Shown: positions 8,564 through 17,829 of the stretch, one piece after another
Position numbering within the stretch: position 1 is the first letter of the stretch
How the letters are laid out: every line of letters begins with the position of its first letter
Assembly: GCA_023439305.1 (NCBI GenBank)
Contig: JAEXOO010000032.1
Span: 228,580-292,579 of the forward strand
Origin: Pseudomonadota bacterium
Lineage (GTDB): Bacteria > Pseudomonadota > Gammaproteobacteria > Burkholderiales > Burkholderiaceae_B
DNA length: 64,000 bases
Direction: 5' to 3'
Position numbers and translations under genes: made by a program
Notes under the pieces: model-generated
Seen by the model: only the letters and a program-made list of their open reading frames with translations
Databases searched by the model: none
What the model was told of the DNA's origin: nothing

Positions 8564-10887
8564 TGGGGGCGGCGCAGACCGGTGACCGCGCGCAGAATGG
8601 CCTCGGGTGTGGCCGGTGCGTTCAGTTCGGGTTCGCGTTGATAGTCGGCCACGCTGGCAACGGCGTCCCGAATGGCGTTGAATACGCTGAAAGGCAGCAG
8701 CAGCGGGGGTTCGCCCACCGCCTTGGAGCGGTGGATGGAATCCATGACATTGCGATTGTTGAACAAATGCACACGGAAATCCGTCGGGCAGTCGCTGATG
8801 GCGGGAATCTTGTAGGTGGACGGCGCGTGCGTGGTTAACTTGCCTTGCGCGTTCCACACCAGTTCTTCGCTGGTCAGCCAGCCCATGCCCTGGATGAAGG
8901 CGCCTTCGACCTGGCCGATGTCCAGGGCCGGGTTGATGGACTGCCCTACGTCATGCAGCACGTCGGCGCGCAGCAGGCGCGACTCGCCCGTCAGGGTGTC
9001 GATGATGACTTCGGACACGGCGGCGCCATAGGAAAAGTAGTAGAAGGGGTGGCCCTTCATCTTCTTGGAGTCCCAGTGCAGACCGGGGGTGGCGTAAAAA
9101 CCGTCGGACCAGAGCTGGACACGTGCCTGGTAGGCCCGCTCGACCAGTTCGAAGAAGGGCAGGACTTGCCCGGCGATGTGGACCTGGCCCTGGGCCAGAC
9201 GGACCTCGTCTTGTTCGACGTTGAACGCCTGCGCGGCAACGCTGACCAGACGCTGGCGAATCTGGGCTGCTGCGTCCTGAGCGGCCTTGCCGTTCAGGTC
9301 GGTGCCGGTGGACGCGGCCGTGGCCGAGGTATTGGCCACTTTGGTGGTGTCGGTGGCGGTGACGCGAACCTGATCCAGGTTCAAGCCCAGTTCGTGCGCC
9401 ACGACCTGGGCCACCTTGGTGTTCAGCCCCTGGCCCATTTCGGTGCCGCCGTGGTTCACCAGTACGGTGCCGTCGCGGTATACGTGCACCAGTGCGCCGG
9501 CTTGGTTGAAAGCCGGGACGTTGAACGAGATACCGAACTTCACCGGCGTGAGCGCCAGGCCCTTCTTCAGGATTGGACTGCCGGCATTGAAGGCCTGCAC
9601 CTGGCGGCGGCGCTCGCGATAGTCGCTGCTGGCTTCCAGCTCGGCGACCAGTTCGTTGATCACGTTGTCTTCGACCACCTGGTCATAAGGCGTGATATTG
9701 CGCTCGTCCTTGCCATAGAAGTTCAGACGGCGCACGTCCAGAGGATCCTTGCCCAGACGGCGGGCGATGGCATCCAGGGCGACTTCCATCATCAGCGCGC
9801 CCTGAGGGCCACCGAAACCGCGGAAGGCGGTGTTGGACTGAGTATTGGTGCGCCCGCACAGCGCGCTCATTTCGACATCGGACAGATAGTAGGTGTTGTC
9901 GAAGTGGCAGATGGCGCGGGTGGCGACGGGGCCCGACAGATCGGCCGAATAACCCGCGTTGGCGGTCATGTCCAGGCGAGCGCCCAGCAGTCGGCCTTCG
10001 TTGTCGTAGCCGATGTCGTATTCGTAGTAGAAGCCATGACGCTTGCCGGTGATCATGAAGTCGTCGTCACGATCCAGACGCAGCTTGACGGGGCGCTGCA
10101 GGCGCACCGCGCAGATGCTGGCCACGCAGGCATACAGCGCCGATTGTGATTCCTTGCCGCCGAAGCCGCCGCCCATGCGCCGGCATTCCACCTGCACTTT
10201 GTGCGCACCTACGCCTAGGGCATGTGCGATCAACTGCTGCATTTCAGAGGGGTGCTGGGTGGAGCACAGCACATGGACAGCGCCGTACTCTTTGGGCAGG
10301 GCGTAGGAAATCTGGCCTTCCAGGTAGAACTGTTCCTGGCCGTTGCATTCGAACGTACCTTGCAGGCGGTTCGGCGCAGACTCCAGCGCGCGTTGGGCAT
10401 CGCCTTGCGTCAGGCTCATCAAAGGCAGTACGCCGGCCTGCGCCTGTTTGGCTTGCTGCGGCGTCAAAATGGCAGGCAGCTCTTCGTAGTCGATCTGGCC
10501 CAGACGGGCGGCGCGACGCGCCTGATCGTGCGAAGCGGCCACCACGGCGAAGATGGGCTGTCCGACGTAATGAACGGTGCCGTCGGCCAGAATGGGATCG
10601 TCGTGGATAATGGGGCCACAATTGTTTTCGGCCGGAATGTCCGCTACGGTCAGCACGGCAATCACCCCGGGCGCTTTGCGCACGGCATCCAGATTCACAT
10701 CCAGCAGGCGCGCATGGGCTTTCTGGGACAGGCCCAGGGCGACGTGCACGGTGCCTTGCAGCTCGGGGATGTCGTCGGTGTAGGTGGCCGTTCCCGTGAC
10801 ATGCAGATCGGCCGATTCGTGCAGGAAGGAGACGCCGACGCGCTCGGCGCTGCCCTGGCTCATCAGTTCGCTGGTTTCGATTTTCAT
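8560..10887 (-). CDS. xdhB: xanthine dehydrogenase, molybdopterin-binding large subunit
   Basis: 775 residues, the usual length of XdhB. Together with XdhA it oxidises hypoxanthine to xanthine and xanthine to urate, passing electrons to NAD+. The N-terminal a/b hammerhead domain contains TGTATYTDDIPE. The molybdopterin-binding region has GGGFGGKESQSALYA, NTAFRGFGGPQGALM and HGGTEMGQGLNTKVAQ; the C-terminal part contains VEGAFIQGMGWLTSEEL and the catalytic-region KAVGEPPLLL. The ATG at 10887 overlaps the xdhA stop by four bases (ATGA), and its own stop overlaps xdhC in the same way, giving stoichiometric coupled translation. Confidence 0.95.
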   Translation of the reverse strand: MKIETSELMSQGSAERVGVSFLHESADLHVTGTATYTDDIPELQGTVHVALGLSQKAHARLLDVNLDAVRKAPGVIAVLTVADIPAENNCGPIIHDDPILADGTVHYVGQPIFAVVAASHDQARRAARLGQIDYEELPAILTPQQAKQAQAGVLPLMSLTQGDAQRALESAPNRLQGTFECNGQEQFYLEGQISYALPKEYGAVHVLCSTQHPSEMQQLIAHALGVGAHKVQVECRRMGGGFGGKESQSALYACVASICAVRLQRPVKLRLDRDDDFMITGKRHGFYYEYDIGYDNEGRLLGARLDMTANAGYSADLSGPVATRAICHFDNTYYLSDVEMSALCGRTNTQSNTAFRGFGGPQGALMMEVALDAIARRLGKDPLDVRRLNFYGKDERNITPYDQVVEDNVINELVAELEASSDYRERRRQVQAFNAGSPILKKGLALTPVKFGISFNVPAFNQAGALVHVYRDGTVLVNHGGTEMGQGLNTKVAQVVAHELGLNLDQVRVTATDTTKVANTSATAASTGTDLNGKAAQDAAAQIRQRLVSVAAQAFNVEQDEVRLAQGQVHIAGQVLPFFELVERAYQARVQLWSDGFYATPGLHWDSKKMKGHPFYYFSYGAAVSEVIIDTLTGESRLLRADVLHDVGQSINPALDIGQVEGAFIQGMGWLTSEELVWNAQGKLTTHAPSTYKIPAISDCPTDFRVHLFNNRNVMDSIHRSKAVGEPPLLLPFSVFNAIRDAVASVADYQREPELNAPATPEAILRAVTGLRRPQ

Positions 10888-12383
10888 GGCTGTGCCTCCA
10901 GGCGGACCTGCGGGCGGGTGAAGACGTTCAGTTCACCGGGACTCAGGGCGTTCTCGGGACGGGTTTCCAGGTAGAAGCGGTACAGCAGGTTGGCCGCCGT
11001 CTGGCTGCGGTATTCGCTGCTGGCGCGCATATCGCTCAAAGGCTGGTAATCCTGCTGCAGGGCCTGCATGGCGGCCTGCACATGGGATTCGTCCCAGGCC
11101 TGGCCTTGCAATGCCTGTTCAGCCTGAGCGGCGCGCTTGGGCGTGGCGGCCATGCCGCCGAATGCAATGCGGACCTGGCGCACGATGTCGCCTTCCAGCT
11201 CGACGGCAAAGGCTGCGCAGACGGCCGAAATGTCCTGGTCAAAGCGTTTGGACAGTTTGTAGGTGCGGAACTGCCAACTGGCTTTTTCTTGCGGTACCAG
11301 CAGGCCCTGGACGAATTCGCCCGGTTCCATGGCGGTCTTCTGGTAGGCCAGGTACAGGTCTTCCAGCGGCAGGATGCGCACGCGCTCGCCTTTGCGCAGC
11401 ACGACGCGGGTGCGCAGGGCGATCAGGGCCGGCATGGAGTCGCCGATGGGCGAGCCGTTGGCCACGTTGCCGCCGAGCGTCCCGGCGTTGCGGATGGGAA
11501 AGGAGGCAAAGCGCTGGCGCAGTTCGCTCAGCTCGGGATGGTCCTTGACCAGCGCGTCGAATGCGTCGTTCAGCAGCACACCGGCGCCGATATACAGGTC
11601 GTTCTCGGCGGTGGGCGCCAGATCACGCAGCTCGGCGACGCGGCCGATATAGATCAGGTGCGGCAGTTCGCGGAACTGCTTGGTGACCCACAGGCCGATA
11701 TCGGTGCTGCCGGCCAGAATACGGGCGTCGGGAAACTGTTCGCGCAAGCGCGCCAGCTCGTCCAGCGTACGGGGCGCATGGAAGGTCTGGCCCTGATGCT
11801 GGTAGGCCAGCATATCATCGGTCTGAATGGCCTGGAGCTGCCTTTCCACGGCGGCGCGATCAAAGCTGGCCGCGGGATAGCGATGCATGGCCTGGGCGGC
11901 GTCGATGATGGGGCGGTAGCCCGTGCAACGGCACAGATTGCCCGACAGCACATCGTCGATCTGCTCGCGCGAGGGTGGGGGCGCATCGGCGGGGTGCGAC
12001 AGGTACAGGCCCCACAGGGACATGATGAAGCCTGGCGTGCAGAAGCCGCACTGCGCGCCGTGCAAATCCACCATGGCCTGCTGGACGGGATGCAGGCTGC
12101 CGTCGGCCTGGCGCAGGTCTTCAACGGTGTACAGGACTTTGCCGTCCAGAGTGGGCAGCAGCTGGATACAGGCGTTTACGGCCCGCATCTGCAGGCGGCC
12201 ATCGCTTCCCAGCTCGCCCACCATGACCGTGCAAGCGCCGCAGTCGCCCTCGGCGCAACCTTCCTTGGTGCCGGTGCAGTGCAGATCCTCGCGTATATAC
12301 TGTAAAACGGTTCGCGTGGCAGGGGTCTGCTCGACCTCCTGCACCTGGCCGCGAAAAATAAAACGAATGGGTCTTGTCTCCAT
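10884..12383 (-). CDS. xdhA: xanthine dehydrogenase small subunit (2Fe-2S and FAD)
   Basis: 499 residues. It carries the electron-transfer centres of xanthine dehydrogenase. The N-terminal plant-type ferredoxin domain has CTGTKEGCAEGDCGACT; the second 2Fe-2S domain has CGFCTPGFIMSLWGL and NLCRCTGYRPIIDA. The FAD domain follows, with LAGSTDIGLWV and GGNVANGSPIGDSMPAL, then the CO dehydrogenase flavoprotein C-terminal domain. It is the first gene of the minus-strand xdhABC-guaD operon and faces a divergent LysR regulator across about 140 bases that contain a candidate operator dyad. Confidence 0.95.
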   Translation of the reverse strand: METRPIRFIFRGQVQEVEQTPATRTVLQYIREDLHCTGTKEGCAEGDCGACTVMVGELGSDGRLQMRAVNACIQLLPTLDGKVLYTVEDLRQADGSLHPVQQAMVDLHGAQCGFCTPGFIMSLWGLYLSHPADAPPPSREQIDDVLSGNLCRCTGYRPIIDAAQAMHRYPAASFDRAAVERQLQAIQTDDMLAYQHQGQTFHAPRTLDELARLREQFPDARILAGSTDIGLWVTKQFRELPHLIYIGRVAELRDLAPTAENDLYIGAGVLLNDAFDALVKDHPELSELRQRFASFPIRNAGTLGGNVANGSPIGDSMPALIALRTRVVLRKGERVRILPLEDLYLAYQKTAMEPGEFVQGLLVPQEKASWQFRTYKLSKRFDQDISAVCAAFAVELEGDIVRQVRIAFGGMAATPKRAAQAEQALQGQAWDESHVQAAMQALQQDYQPLSDMRASSEYRSQTAANLLYRFYLETRPENALSPGELNVFTRPQVRLEAQP

Positions 12384-12410
12384 GGTCTCACTCGACTGGT
12401 TTTTTACCTG

Positions 12411-12451
12411 CCCAAGATAGCATTTGCCTTGGGTGCGGACATTCGCTTGGG
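12411..12451. promoter_or_regulatory. candidate LysR operator between xdhA and its regulator
   Basis: A perfect dyad CCCAAG-N11-CTTGGG spans 12411-12433, and a further half-site GCTTGGG follows at 12445-12451. It lies 28 bases upstream of the xdhA start and about 70-110 bases upstream of the divergent LysR gene. The spacing suits a LysR-type binding region with recognition and activation sites. Inference from sequence only. Confidence 0.4.
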
Positions 12452-12523
12452 ATGATGTTCACTATTTTTGCCCATGTTTGTCCAGTCGCATCTACCATGA
12501 CGGCGGAGGACAAAACAAAAGCC

Positions 12524-13465
12524 ATGCCAAAACTACGAGAACAATTAGATATTCATTTGCTCAAAGTCTTGCAGTCGCTGCTCAAAGAGCACAGCGTCTC
12601 GCGCACCGCCATCCGCCTGGGCATGTCCCAGCCGGCGGTCAGCAATGCCTTGAGACGCTTGAGGGAAATCACCGGGGACGCCATTTTGCTGCGCGGCAAA
12701 AAAGGCATGGTGCCCACGGAGCGCGGCCAGGAGTTGCTGCGCAATGCCAGCGAAGCGCTGCAAGCGATCGAGCGTATTTCCGCTGCGGCCGAGCCGCACG
12801 ATCCGGCCTTGTCGACCCGCGTTTTCAATCTGGGCGCGCCGGATTATCTGGACGGCTCGTTCATTGCGGATATTGCCGAACGGGTGCGCCGCCAGGCGCC
12901 GCAGGCCCGACTGGTCGTGCATGCCATCAGCCCGGACCTGGATTATGTGCAGGCCCTGGAAGAGGGCGAGCTGGATGTCGTCATCGGCAACTGGCTGGAG
13001 CCGCCTGAAAAACTGCATCTGGCGCGTTTGTTCGACGATGAGGTCGTCTGTATGCTGGGCCGCCAGCATCCGCTGGCCCAGCGCGGTCTGTCCCTGCAGC
13101 ATTACCTGGAAATGCCGCACTTGGCGCCGTCGGTGCATGTGTCCGAAAAGCAGGGCTTTATCGACGGTTGCCTGGCCGAGCAGGGCATCAGCCGCATCAT
13201 ACAGATGGTGGTGCCGTACTTCGGCCTGGTGCCTGGGATTCTGTGCCGCACCGACATGGTGTTCACCACCAATCGCCAGTTTGCGGAGTATTATGCGCGT
13301 CTGCTGCCCATTGCCGTGCTTCCTTGCCCGGTCAGCTTTCCGTCCATGCGCTACTACCAGCTCTGGCATCCGCGCACGCACCATGCCGCCGAACTGCTCT
13401 GGTTCCGGCGCTGCATCGTGGAGGCCGCAGGACGGCTGGGCAGCGCAGGAGAGTTGCCAAAATGA
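12524..13465 (+). CDS. LysR-family transcriptional regulator of the xdh cluster
   Basis: 313 residues from ATG 12524, with GGAGGA 14 bases upstream; an in-frame ATG at 12497 has no ribosome-binding site. The N-terminal helix-turn-helix (about 5-65) reads HSVSRTAIRLGMSQPAVSNALRRLRE, and the periplasmic-binding-protein-like effector domain follows. It is divergent from xdhA, which is the normal arrangement for an activator of purine catabolism, and its stop overlaps the pxpA start as ATGA. The effector may be a purine such as xanthine or urate, but the coupling to pxpA leaves 5-oxoproline-related compounds possible. Confidence 0.85.
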   Translation: MPKLREQLDIHLLKVLQSLLKEHSVSRTAIRLGMSQPAVSNALRRLREITGDAILLRGKKGMVPTERGQELLRNASEALQAIERISAAAEPHDPALSTRVFNLGAPDYLDGSFIADIAERVRRQAPQARLVVHAISPDLDYVQALEEGELDVVIGNWLEPPEKLHLARLFDDEVVCMLGRQHPLAQRGLSLQHYLEMPHLAPSVHVSEKQGFIDGCLAEQGISRIIQMVVPYFGLVPGILCRTDMVFTTNRQFAEYYARLLPIAVLPCPVSFPSMRYYQLWHPRTHHAAELLWFRRCIVEAAGRLGSAGELPK

Positions 13466-14220
13466 GTATTCACATTGATCTGAACTGCGATATGGGCGAG
13501 AGCTTTGGCGCCTGGACCATGGGCCACGACCAGGAGGTCATGCCCTGGGTGTCCTCCGTCAATATCGCTTGCGGTTTTCATGCCGGCGATCCGGCCACCA
13601 TGCGTCGTACCGTCGCCCTGGCCTTGGCACATGGCGTGCGCATCGGCGCGCATCCCGGCCTGCCGGACCTGGGCGGTTTCGGCCGCCGCGCCATGGCCAT
13701 CAGCCCTCAGGAGGCGTATGACCTGGTAGTGGTTCAGGTGGGGGCGCTGGCGGCCGTGGCGCGCTCGCAGGGCGCGGCCCTGCACCACGTCAAGGCGCAC
13801 GGGGCGTTGTACAACATGGCCGCGCGCGATGCGGCTCTGGCGCAGGCCATCGCCCGTGCCGTAGCGGACGTGGACCGAGGTCTGGTGCTGTATGCTCTGG
13901 CCGGCAGTCTACAGGTTCAGGCAGGCCTGGAGGCCGGACTGGCCGTGGCCCACGAAGTCTTTGCCGACCGCAGTTATCAGCCCGATGGCAGCCTGACACC
14001 GCGCCAGCAGCCCGGCGCCATGATCACCGACGTCGAACAGTCCGTGCAGCAGGTGCTGCAAATGGTGGAGCATGGGCAGGTGACCTGTCTGTCCGGCGAG
14101 ACGATCACGCTCCAGGCCGATACCTTGTGTCTGCATGGCGACCAGCCGGGCGCAGCCGACTTTGCCCGCCGCCTGCATCAGGCGTTCCGCAGCCGCGGCA
14201 TAGGCGTGCAGGCGGTCTGA
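13462..14220 (+). CDS. pxpA: LamB/YcsF family protein, 5-oxoprolinase subunit A-like
   Basis: 252 residues. The family signature is intact: IDLNCDMGESFGAW at the N-terminus, SVNIACGFHAGDP, GAHPGLPDLGGFGRR, VKAHGALYN and FADRSYQPDGSLTPR. In other bacteria PxpA works with PxpB and PxpC to cleave 5-oxoproline to glutamate using ATP. No pxpB or pxpC lies nearby here, and the gene is translationally coupled (ATGA, AGGAG upstream) to the LysR regulator of the xdh operon. Either the partners are elsewhere or this copy has another role. It ends one base before the convergent DUF3008 gene. Confidence 0.88.
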   Translation: MSIHIDLNCDMGESFGAWTMGHDQEVMPWVSSVNIACGFHAGDPATMRRTVALALAHGVRIGAHPGLPDLGGFGRRAMAISPQEAYDLVVVQVGALAAVARSQGAALHHVKAHGALYNMAARDAALAQAIARAVADVDRGLVLYALAGSLQVQAGLEAGLAVAHEVFADRSYQPDGSLTPRQQPGAMITDVEQSVQQVLQMVEHGQVTCLSGETITLQADTLCLHGDQPGAADFARRLHQAFRSRGIGVQAV

Positions 14221-14409
14221 TCAATCCTTGTGTTCGGGCAGGTTCTTGCGCGCAGTGTCCGTGCTGGCCAGTTCTTCGAGCTCTTTTTCGCTCATGCTCT
14301 CGTACATGTCGCGGGCAGCGCCTTTCAGGTTCGAGACGCTGGTTTCACCGCGTTTGGCCGACAGAGCGGCGCCGGCGGCTTTTTGCTGTGCTTGAGATTG
14401 GGCTGGCAT
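14221..14409 (-). CDS. small DUF3008 family protein
   Basis: 62 residues from the ATG at 14409, which is preceded by GAGGATGACC. The sequence matches the small, hydrophilic DUF3008 family: an N-terminal AQSQAQQKAAGAALSAKRG and a C-terminal MSEKELEELASTDT. It is predicted to be cytosolic, with no membrane segment. No biochemical function is known to me for this family. It lies downstream of the BenE-like gene on the same strand with 120 bases between. Confidence 0.85.
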   Translation of the reverse strand: MPAQSQAQQKAAGAALSAKRGETSVSNLKGAARDMYESMSEKELEELASTDTARKNLPEHKD

Positions 14410-14529
14410 ATGGTCATCCTCGTGATTGAGTAAAGGGCGTCCCTTCAGCATGCCAATAAGCCGCGCGGCATGGGCAAGCAAATGTGAGGCTTGGTTGCCG
14501 GGTTTGGCCGCACTGGCGCAGGGTTGCGA

Positions 14530-15732
14530 TCAGGACGCTTTTCGTTTCTGAATCAAATAGATGGCCATGCCGAAGATCAGGCCCCAGAAGGCGCTGCCGA
14601 TGTTCAGCAGGCTCATGCCCGACGCAGTGGTCAGAAAGGTCACCAGCGCGGCGTCGCGGGTGTCCGGGGACTCCAGTGCCATGTGAATGCTGTTGCCTAT
14701 GGTCCCCAGCAGCGCCAGGCCGGCGATGGCGGCGATCAGTTCGGTGGGAAAGGCGGCGAACAGGCTCACTACCGTGGCGCCGAAGATGCCGCCGGTGAAG
14801 TAGAACAGTCCGGCCCACACGCTGGCTCGGTAGCGCTGGCGCGGATCGGGGTCGACTTCCGGCGTCATGCACAGGGCGGCGCTGATGGCTGCCAGATTAT
14901 AGGCATAGCCGCCGAAGGGGCCCAGGATCAGACCCATGACGCCGGTCCAGCTGATGACGACTGAATTGGGCGCTTCGTAGTTGTGCGCCTTGAGCACGGC
15001 CACGCCCGGTACGTTCTGCGAGCTCATGGTGACGATGAAGAACGGAATGCCTACGCCCAGGAGCGCCGTCAGGGAGAATTCCGGCCAGGTGAAGACAGGC
15101 GTGGCTGGCGTCCAGCTCAGCACTTCCATCTTCAGCAGGCCCTGGAAAGAGGCGATCAGCACCCCGCACAGCAGCGCCAGCGGCACGGCATACCGCGCAA
15201 ACCATTGGCGTGCCAGCAGAAACACCACGAACATCGCAATGCACATAAGCCACTGCGTCTGCATGGCGCCGAACAGGTCCAGGCCGAAGCGCAGCAGAAT
15301 GCCGCCCAGCATGGCTCCGGCGATGCTGCGCGGCATGTATTGCATCAGTTTCTGGAAGCTGCCGGTCAGGCCGCACAGGGTGGTCAGCAGAGAGGAAAAC
15401 AGAAAGATGCCGATGGCCTGGGACATGGGCAGCCCCACCAGGCCGGTGGCCAACAAAGCGGCGCCCGGCGTGGACCAGGCCGTCAGAATGGGAATCTTGT
15501 AGCGCAGCGACAGGCCGCAGGATAGAAAGCCCAGCCCTATGCCAATGGCCCACATCCAGGAGCCCAGCTCCTGGGTGCTGGCGCCGGCGGCCTGGGCGGC
15601 CTGGAAGACGATGGCGGCCGAGCTGGTGTAACCGACCAGCACGGCGATCAGGCCGGCTGACATGTGCGAAATCTGGAACCAGCCCAGCAGACGATGCAGA
15701 GGGCTCAGGCTGGATGAGGGGGTAGAGGACAT
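14530..15732 (-). CDS. benE: BenE-family benzoate/H+ symporter-like permease
   Basis: 400 residues with about twelve hydrophobic segments. BenE proteins import benzoate or related aromatic acids with protons. Family features include HMSAGLIAVLVGYTSSAAIVFQAA near the N-terminus, ILTAWSTPGAALLATG, and FGGYAYNLAAISAALCMTPE. It follows the AraC gene by 12 bases on the same strand, so the two probably form an operon. There are no aromatic catabolic genes in the window, so the true substrate is uncertain. Confidence 0.85.
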   Translation of the reverse strand: MSSTPSSSLSPLHRLLGWFQISHMSAGLIAVLVGYTSSAAIVFQAAQAAGASTQELGSWMWAIGIGLGFLSCGLSLRYKIPILTAWSTPGAALLATGLVGLPMSQAIGIFLFSSLLTTLCGLTGSFQKLMQYMPRSIAGAMLGGILLRFGLDLFGAMQTQWLMCIAMFVVFLLARQWFARYAVPLALLCGVLIASFQGLLKMEVLSWTPATPVFTWPEFSLTALLGVGIPFFIVTMSSQNVPGVAVLKAHNYEAPNSVVISWTGVMGLILGPFGGYAYNLAAISAALCMTPEVDPDPRQRYRASVWAGLFYFTGGIFGATVVSLFAAFPTELIAAIAGLALLGTIGNSIHMALESPDTRDAALVTFLTTASGMSLLNIGSAFWGLIFGMAIYLIQKRKAS

Positions 15733-15744
15733 GGGGCGCAGGGT

Positions 15745-16527
15745 TCAGTGATGGGTATGCAGGCGCGACTGCGTCTGATTCAGGTAACGGCTGGGAGTGT
15801 CGCCGAGAATGGACTTGAAAACGGTGATGAATGCGCTGGTCGATTCGTAACCCAGTTCCTGAGCCGTGCTTTTGACCGGCATTCCCGAGGTCAGTTTTTG
15901 CAGCGCCAGCATCATCATCAACTGGTGGCGCCAGCGCCCGAATGTCATCCCTGTGTGTTTTAGCATATGCCGCGCCAGCGTGCGCTCGCTCATGGCGACG
16001 CGGCTGGCCCATTGCGCCATGCTGACGCGTTCGCCGGGTGTGTGCAGTATCTGGCGGGCGATGTCCTGCAAAGTGCGGTCTTCGGGCAGCGGCACATGCA
16101 GGTGGCGCGCAGGCATGGTTTCCAGCGTTTCCAGCAGCACCTGGCCCAGACGCTGGCTGGGGCTGTCGGCGGCATAGTTGCGAGGCAGACTGCTCATGTG
16201 CATGATCATTTCGCGCAGCATGGGGCTGATTTCCAGGGTGCAGCAGTGTTCGGGCAAATGACCTGCGCCCGGTTCGATGAACAGAAAGTGAATCATGGCA
16301 TTGGCGCCGGCGTGATTGCAGTGGCGTATGCCGCCGGGCACCCAGACGGCGCAGCCGGGCGGCACCATCCAGTAGCCTTCGTCGGCCTGGAAGGTGACGG
16401 CGCCGTGCTGGGTCATGATGAGCTGGCCTTTGCGATGCACGTGCAGCGGCACCTCTTTGGGGCAGCCGCCGATGGCGACCTTCACGCTGAAGACGGGCAC
16501 ATCGTGGGAATCGGGATCAAAGCTCAT
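15745..16527 (-). CDS. AraC-family regulator with cupin sensor domain (NimR-like)
   Basis: 260 residues. The N-terminal cupin (about 20-100) has PLHVHRKGQLIMTQHGAV and WMVPPGCAVWVPGG; the C-terminal double helix-turn-helix has MAQWASRVAMSERTLARHML and KSTAQELGYESTSAFITVFK. The family includes Escherichia coli NimR (YeaM), which controls the divergent exporter NimT. Here, too, a NimT/CynX-type MFS gene is divergent, and a benE-like gene lies downstream in the same direction, so the regulator may control both. The inducer is unknown. Confidence 0.87.
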   Translation of the reverse strand: MSFDPDSHDVPVFSVKVAIGGCPKEVPLHVHRKGQLIMTQHGAVTFQADEGYWMVPPGCAVWVPGGIRHCNHAGANAMIHFLFIEPGAGHLPEHCCTLEISPMLREMIMHMSSLPRNYAADSPSQRLGQVLLETLETMPARHLHVPLPEDRTLQDIARQILHTPGERVSMAQWASRVAMSERTLARHMLKHTGMTFGRWRHQLMMMLALQKLTSGMPVKSTAQELGYESTSAFITVFKSILGDTPSRYLNQTQSRLHTHH

Positions 16528-16536
16528 GCGGATTGT

Positions 16537-16570
16537 CTGAATTCAGATATGAATTGTCATGATATCGTGA
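16537..16570. promoter_or_regulatory. candidate operator between the AraC and MFS genes
   Basis: The 102-base divergent spacer contains a perfect palindrome CTGAATTCAG (16537-16546) and a near-palindrome TCATGATATCGTGA (16557-16570, one mismatch). These are plausible binding sites for the NimR-like regulator. Inference from position and symmetry only. Confidence 0.35.
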
Positions 16571-16629
16571 TTACGTCGCCTGTAAAACAAGATAGAGTGT
16601 AGTCTCTTCAAATCAGTTTGCTGCGTCTC

Positions 16630-17823
16630 ATGTCCCGCTTTGCTTCTTTTCTTCCTTCCAAGCCCATGCTGGTGCTGATCGGCGTGCTGCTGATCGCCGC
16701 CAATTTGCGTGCGCCGGTGACTGGCGTCGCCCCTTTGCTGGAGCTGATCCAGAGCGATCTGGCCTTGTCGTCCACGGCGGCCGGCTTGTTGACGGCCATG
16801 CCTTTGTTCATTTTTGCGATTGTCTCTCTGCTGGCAGCCTCGATGGCCCGCACGATGGGATTGTTCCGCTCCTTGTTCGCAGCTGCGGTCCTGATCCTGG
16901 CGGGTGTGGCGCTGCGAGTGCTGGGCGGCACCATGGCTCTGTTTGCAGGCATGGGCCTGCTGGCCGTGGGGATCGCGATCGCCAACGTCTTGTTGCCGTC
17001 CTTGGTCAAGCAGCAGTTTCCCCAGCGCATCGCCTTTGTGACCTCGCTGTACGTGCTGGTCATGGGGGTGGTGGCCGCCTTGAATTCCGCTGTGGCGGTA
17101 CCGCTGGCGGATCTGGCCGGACAGAGCTGGCGCTGGTCATCCTCAGCCATCGGTGTGATCGCTTTGGCCAGTGTCGTGGTCTGGTTTACCCAGTTGGGGG
17201 CGGATCGTCGTGCCACGCAGGCGCAAGGCCTTGCCGCCAAGCCCGGCGCGTCGGTATGGCGCTTGCCGCTGGCCTGGCACATTACCTTGTATATGGGACT
17301 GAATTCGGTCGCTTATTACATGATTGCCAGTTGGCTGCCGGTCATGTTGGTCAGCTATGGTTTTGATGCGGATCGGGCCGGCCAGATCCATGGCCTGATG
17401 CAACTGTGCTCGGCGGTGCCTGGACTTGTCCTGCTGCCTTTGCTTAATCGCCTGAAGGATCAGCGCCCCGTCGCGTTTGCCGGCGCGGCCTTGCAAACGT
17501 TGACGATGCTGGGTTTCTTGTTCCTGCCCTCTTGGTCGATGCTGTGGTCTTTGCTGTTTGGTTTTGGCAGCGGCAGCGTGTTCATTGTGGCGCTGTCCCT
17601 GATCGGACTGCGTTCCAGTTCCACCTCGCAAGCGGCTTCCTTATCGGGCATGGCCCAATGCGTGGGGTATCTGCTGGCCGCGTGCGGACCTCCGGCCATC
17701 GGCGGGCTGCACGATCTGTTCGGCGATTGGGGTTGGGCGCTAGGCCTGTGTCTGGTCGTGACCCTGGGCATGATTTATGCCGGCGTGCTGGCTGCCCGTC
17801 CGGCCGCAGAGAGAACAGCCTGA
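16630..17823 (+). CDS. MFS transporter, CynX/NimT family
   Basis: 397 residues from ATG 16630 (a TTG at 16618 is the only earlier option). Twelve transmembrane segments are predicted. The sequence fits the cyanate-permease family: NLRAPVTGVAPLLELIQ near the N-terminus and NSVAYYMIASWLPVMLV at segment 7. NimT of E. coli exports 2-nitroimidazole and is controlled by the divergent NimR; the same gene pair seems to be present. There is no clear ribosome-binding site. The substrate here is not established. Confidence 0.85.
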   Translation: MSRFASFLPSKPMLVLIGVLLIAANLRAPVTGVAPLLELIQSDLALSSTAAGLLTAMPLFIFAIVSLLAASMARTMGLFRSLFAAAVLILAGVALRVLGGTMALFAGMGLLAVGIAIANVLLPSLVKQQFPQRIAFVTSLYVLVMGVVAALNSAVAVPLADLAGQSWRWSSSAIGVIALASVVVWFTQLGADRRATQAQGLAAKPGASVWRLPLAWHITLYMGLNSVAYYMIASWLPVMLVSYGFDADRAGQIHGLMQLCSAVPGLVLLPLLNRLKDQRPVAFAGAALQTLTMLGFLFLPSWSMLWSLLFGFGSGSVFIVALSLIGLRSSSTSQAASLSGMAQCVGYLLAACGPPAIGGLHDLFGDWGWALGLCLVVTLGMIYAGVLAARPAAERTA

Positions 17824-17829
17824 ACGCCG

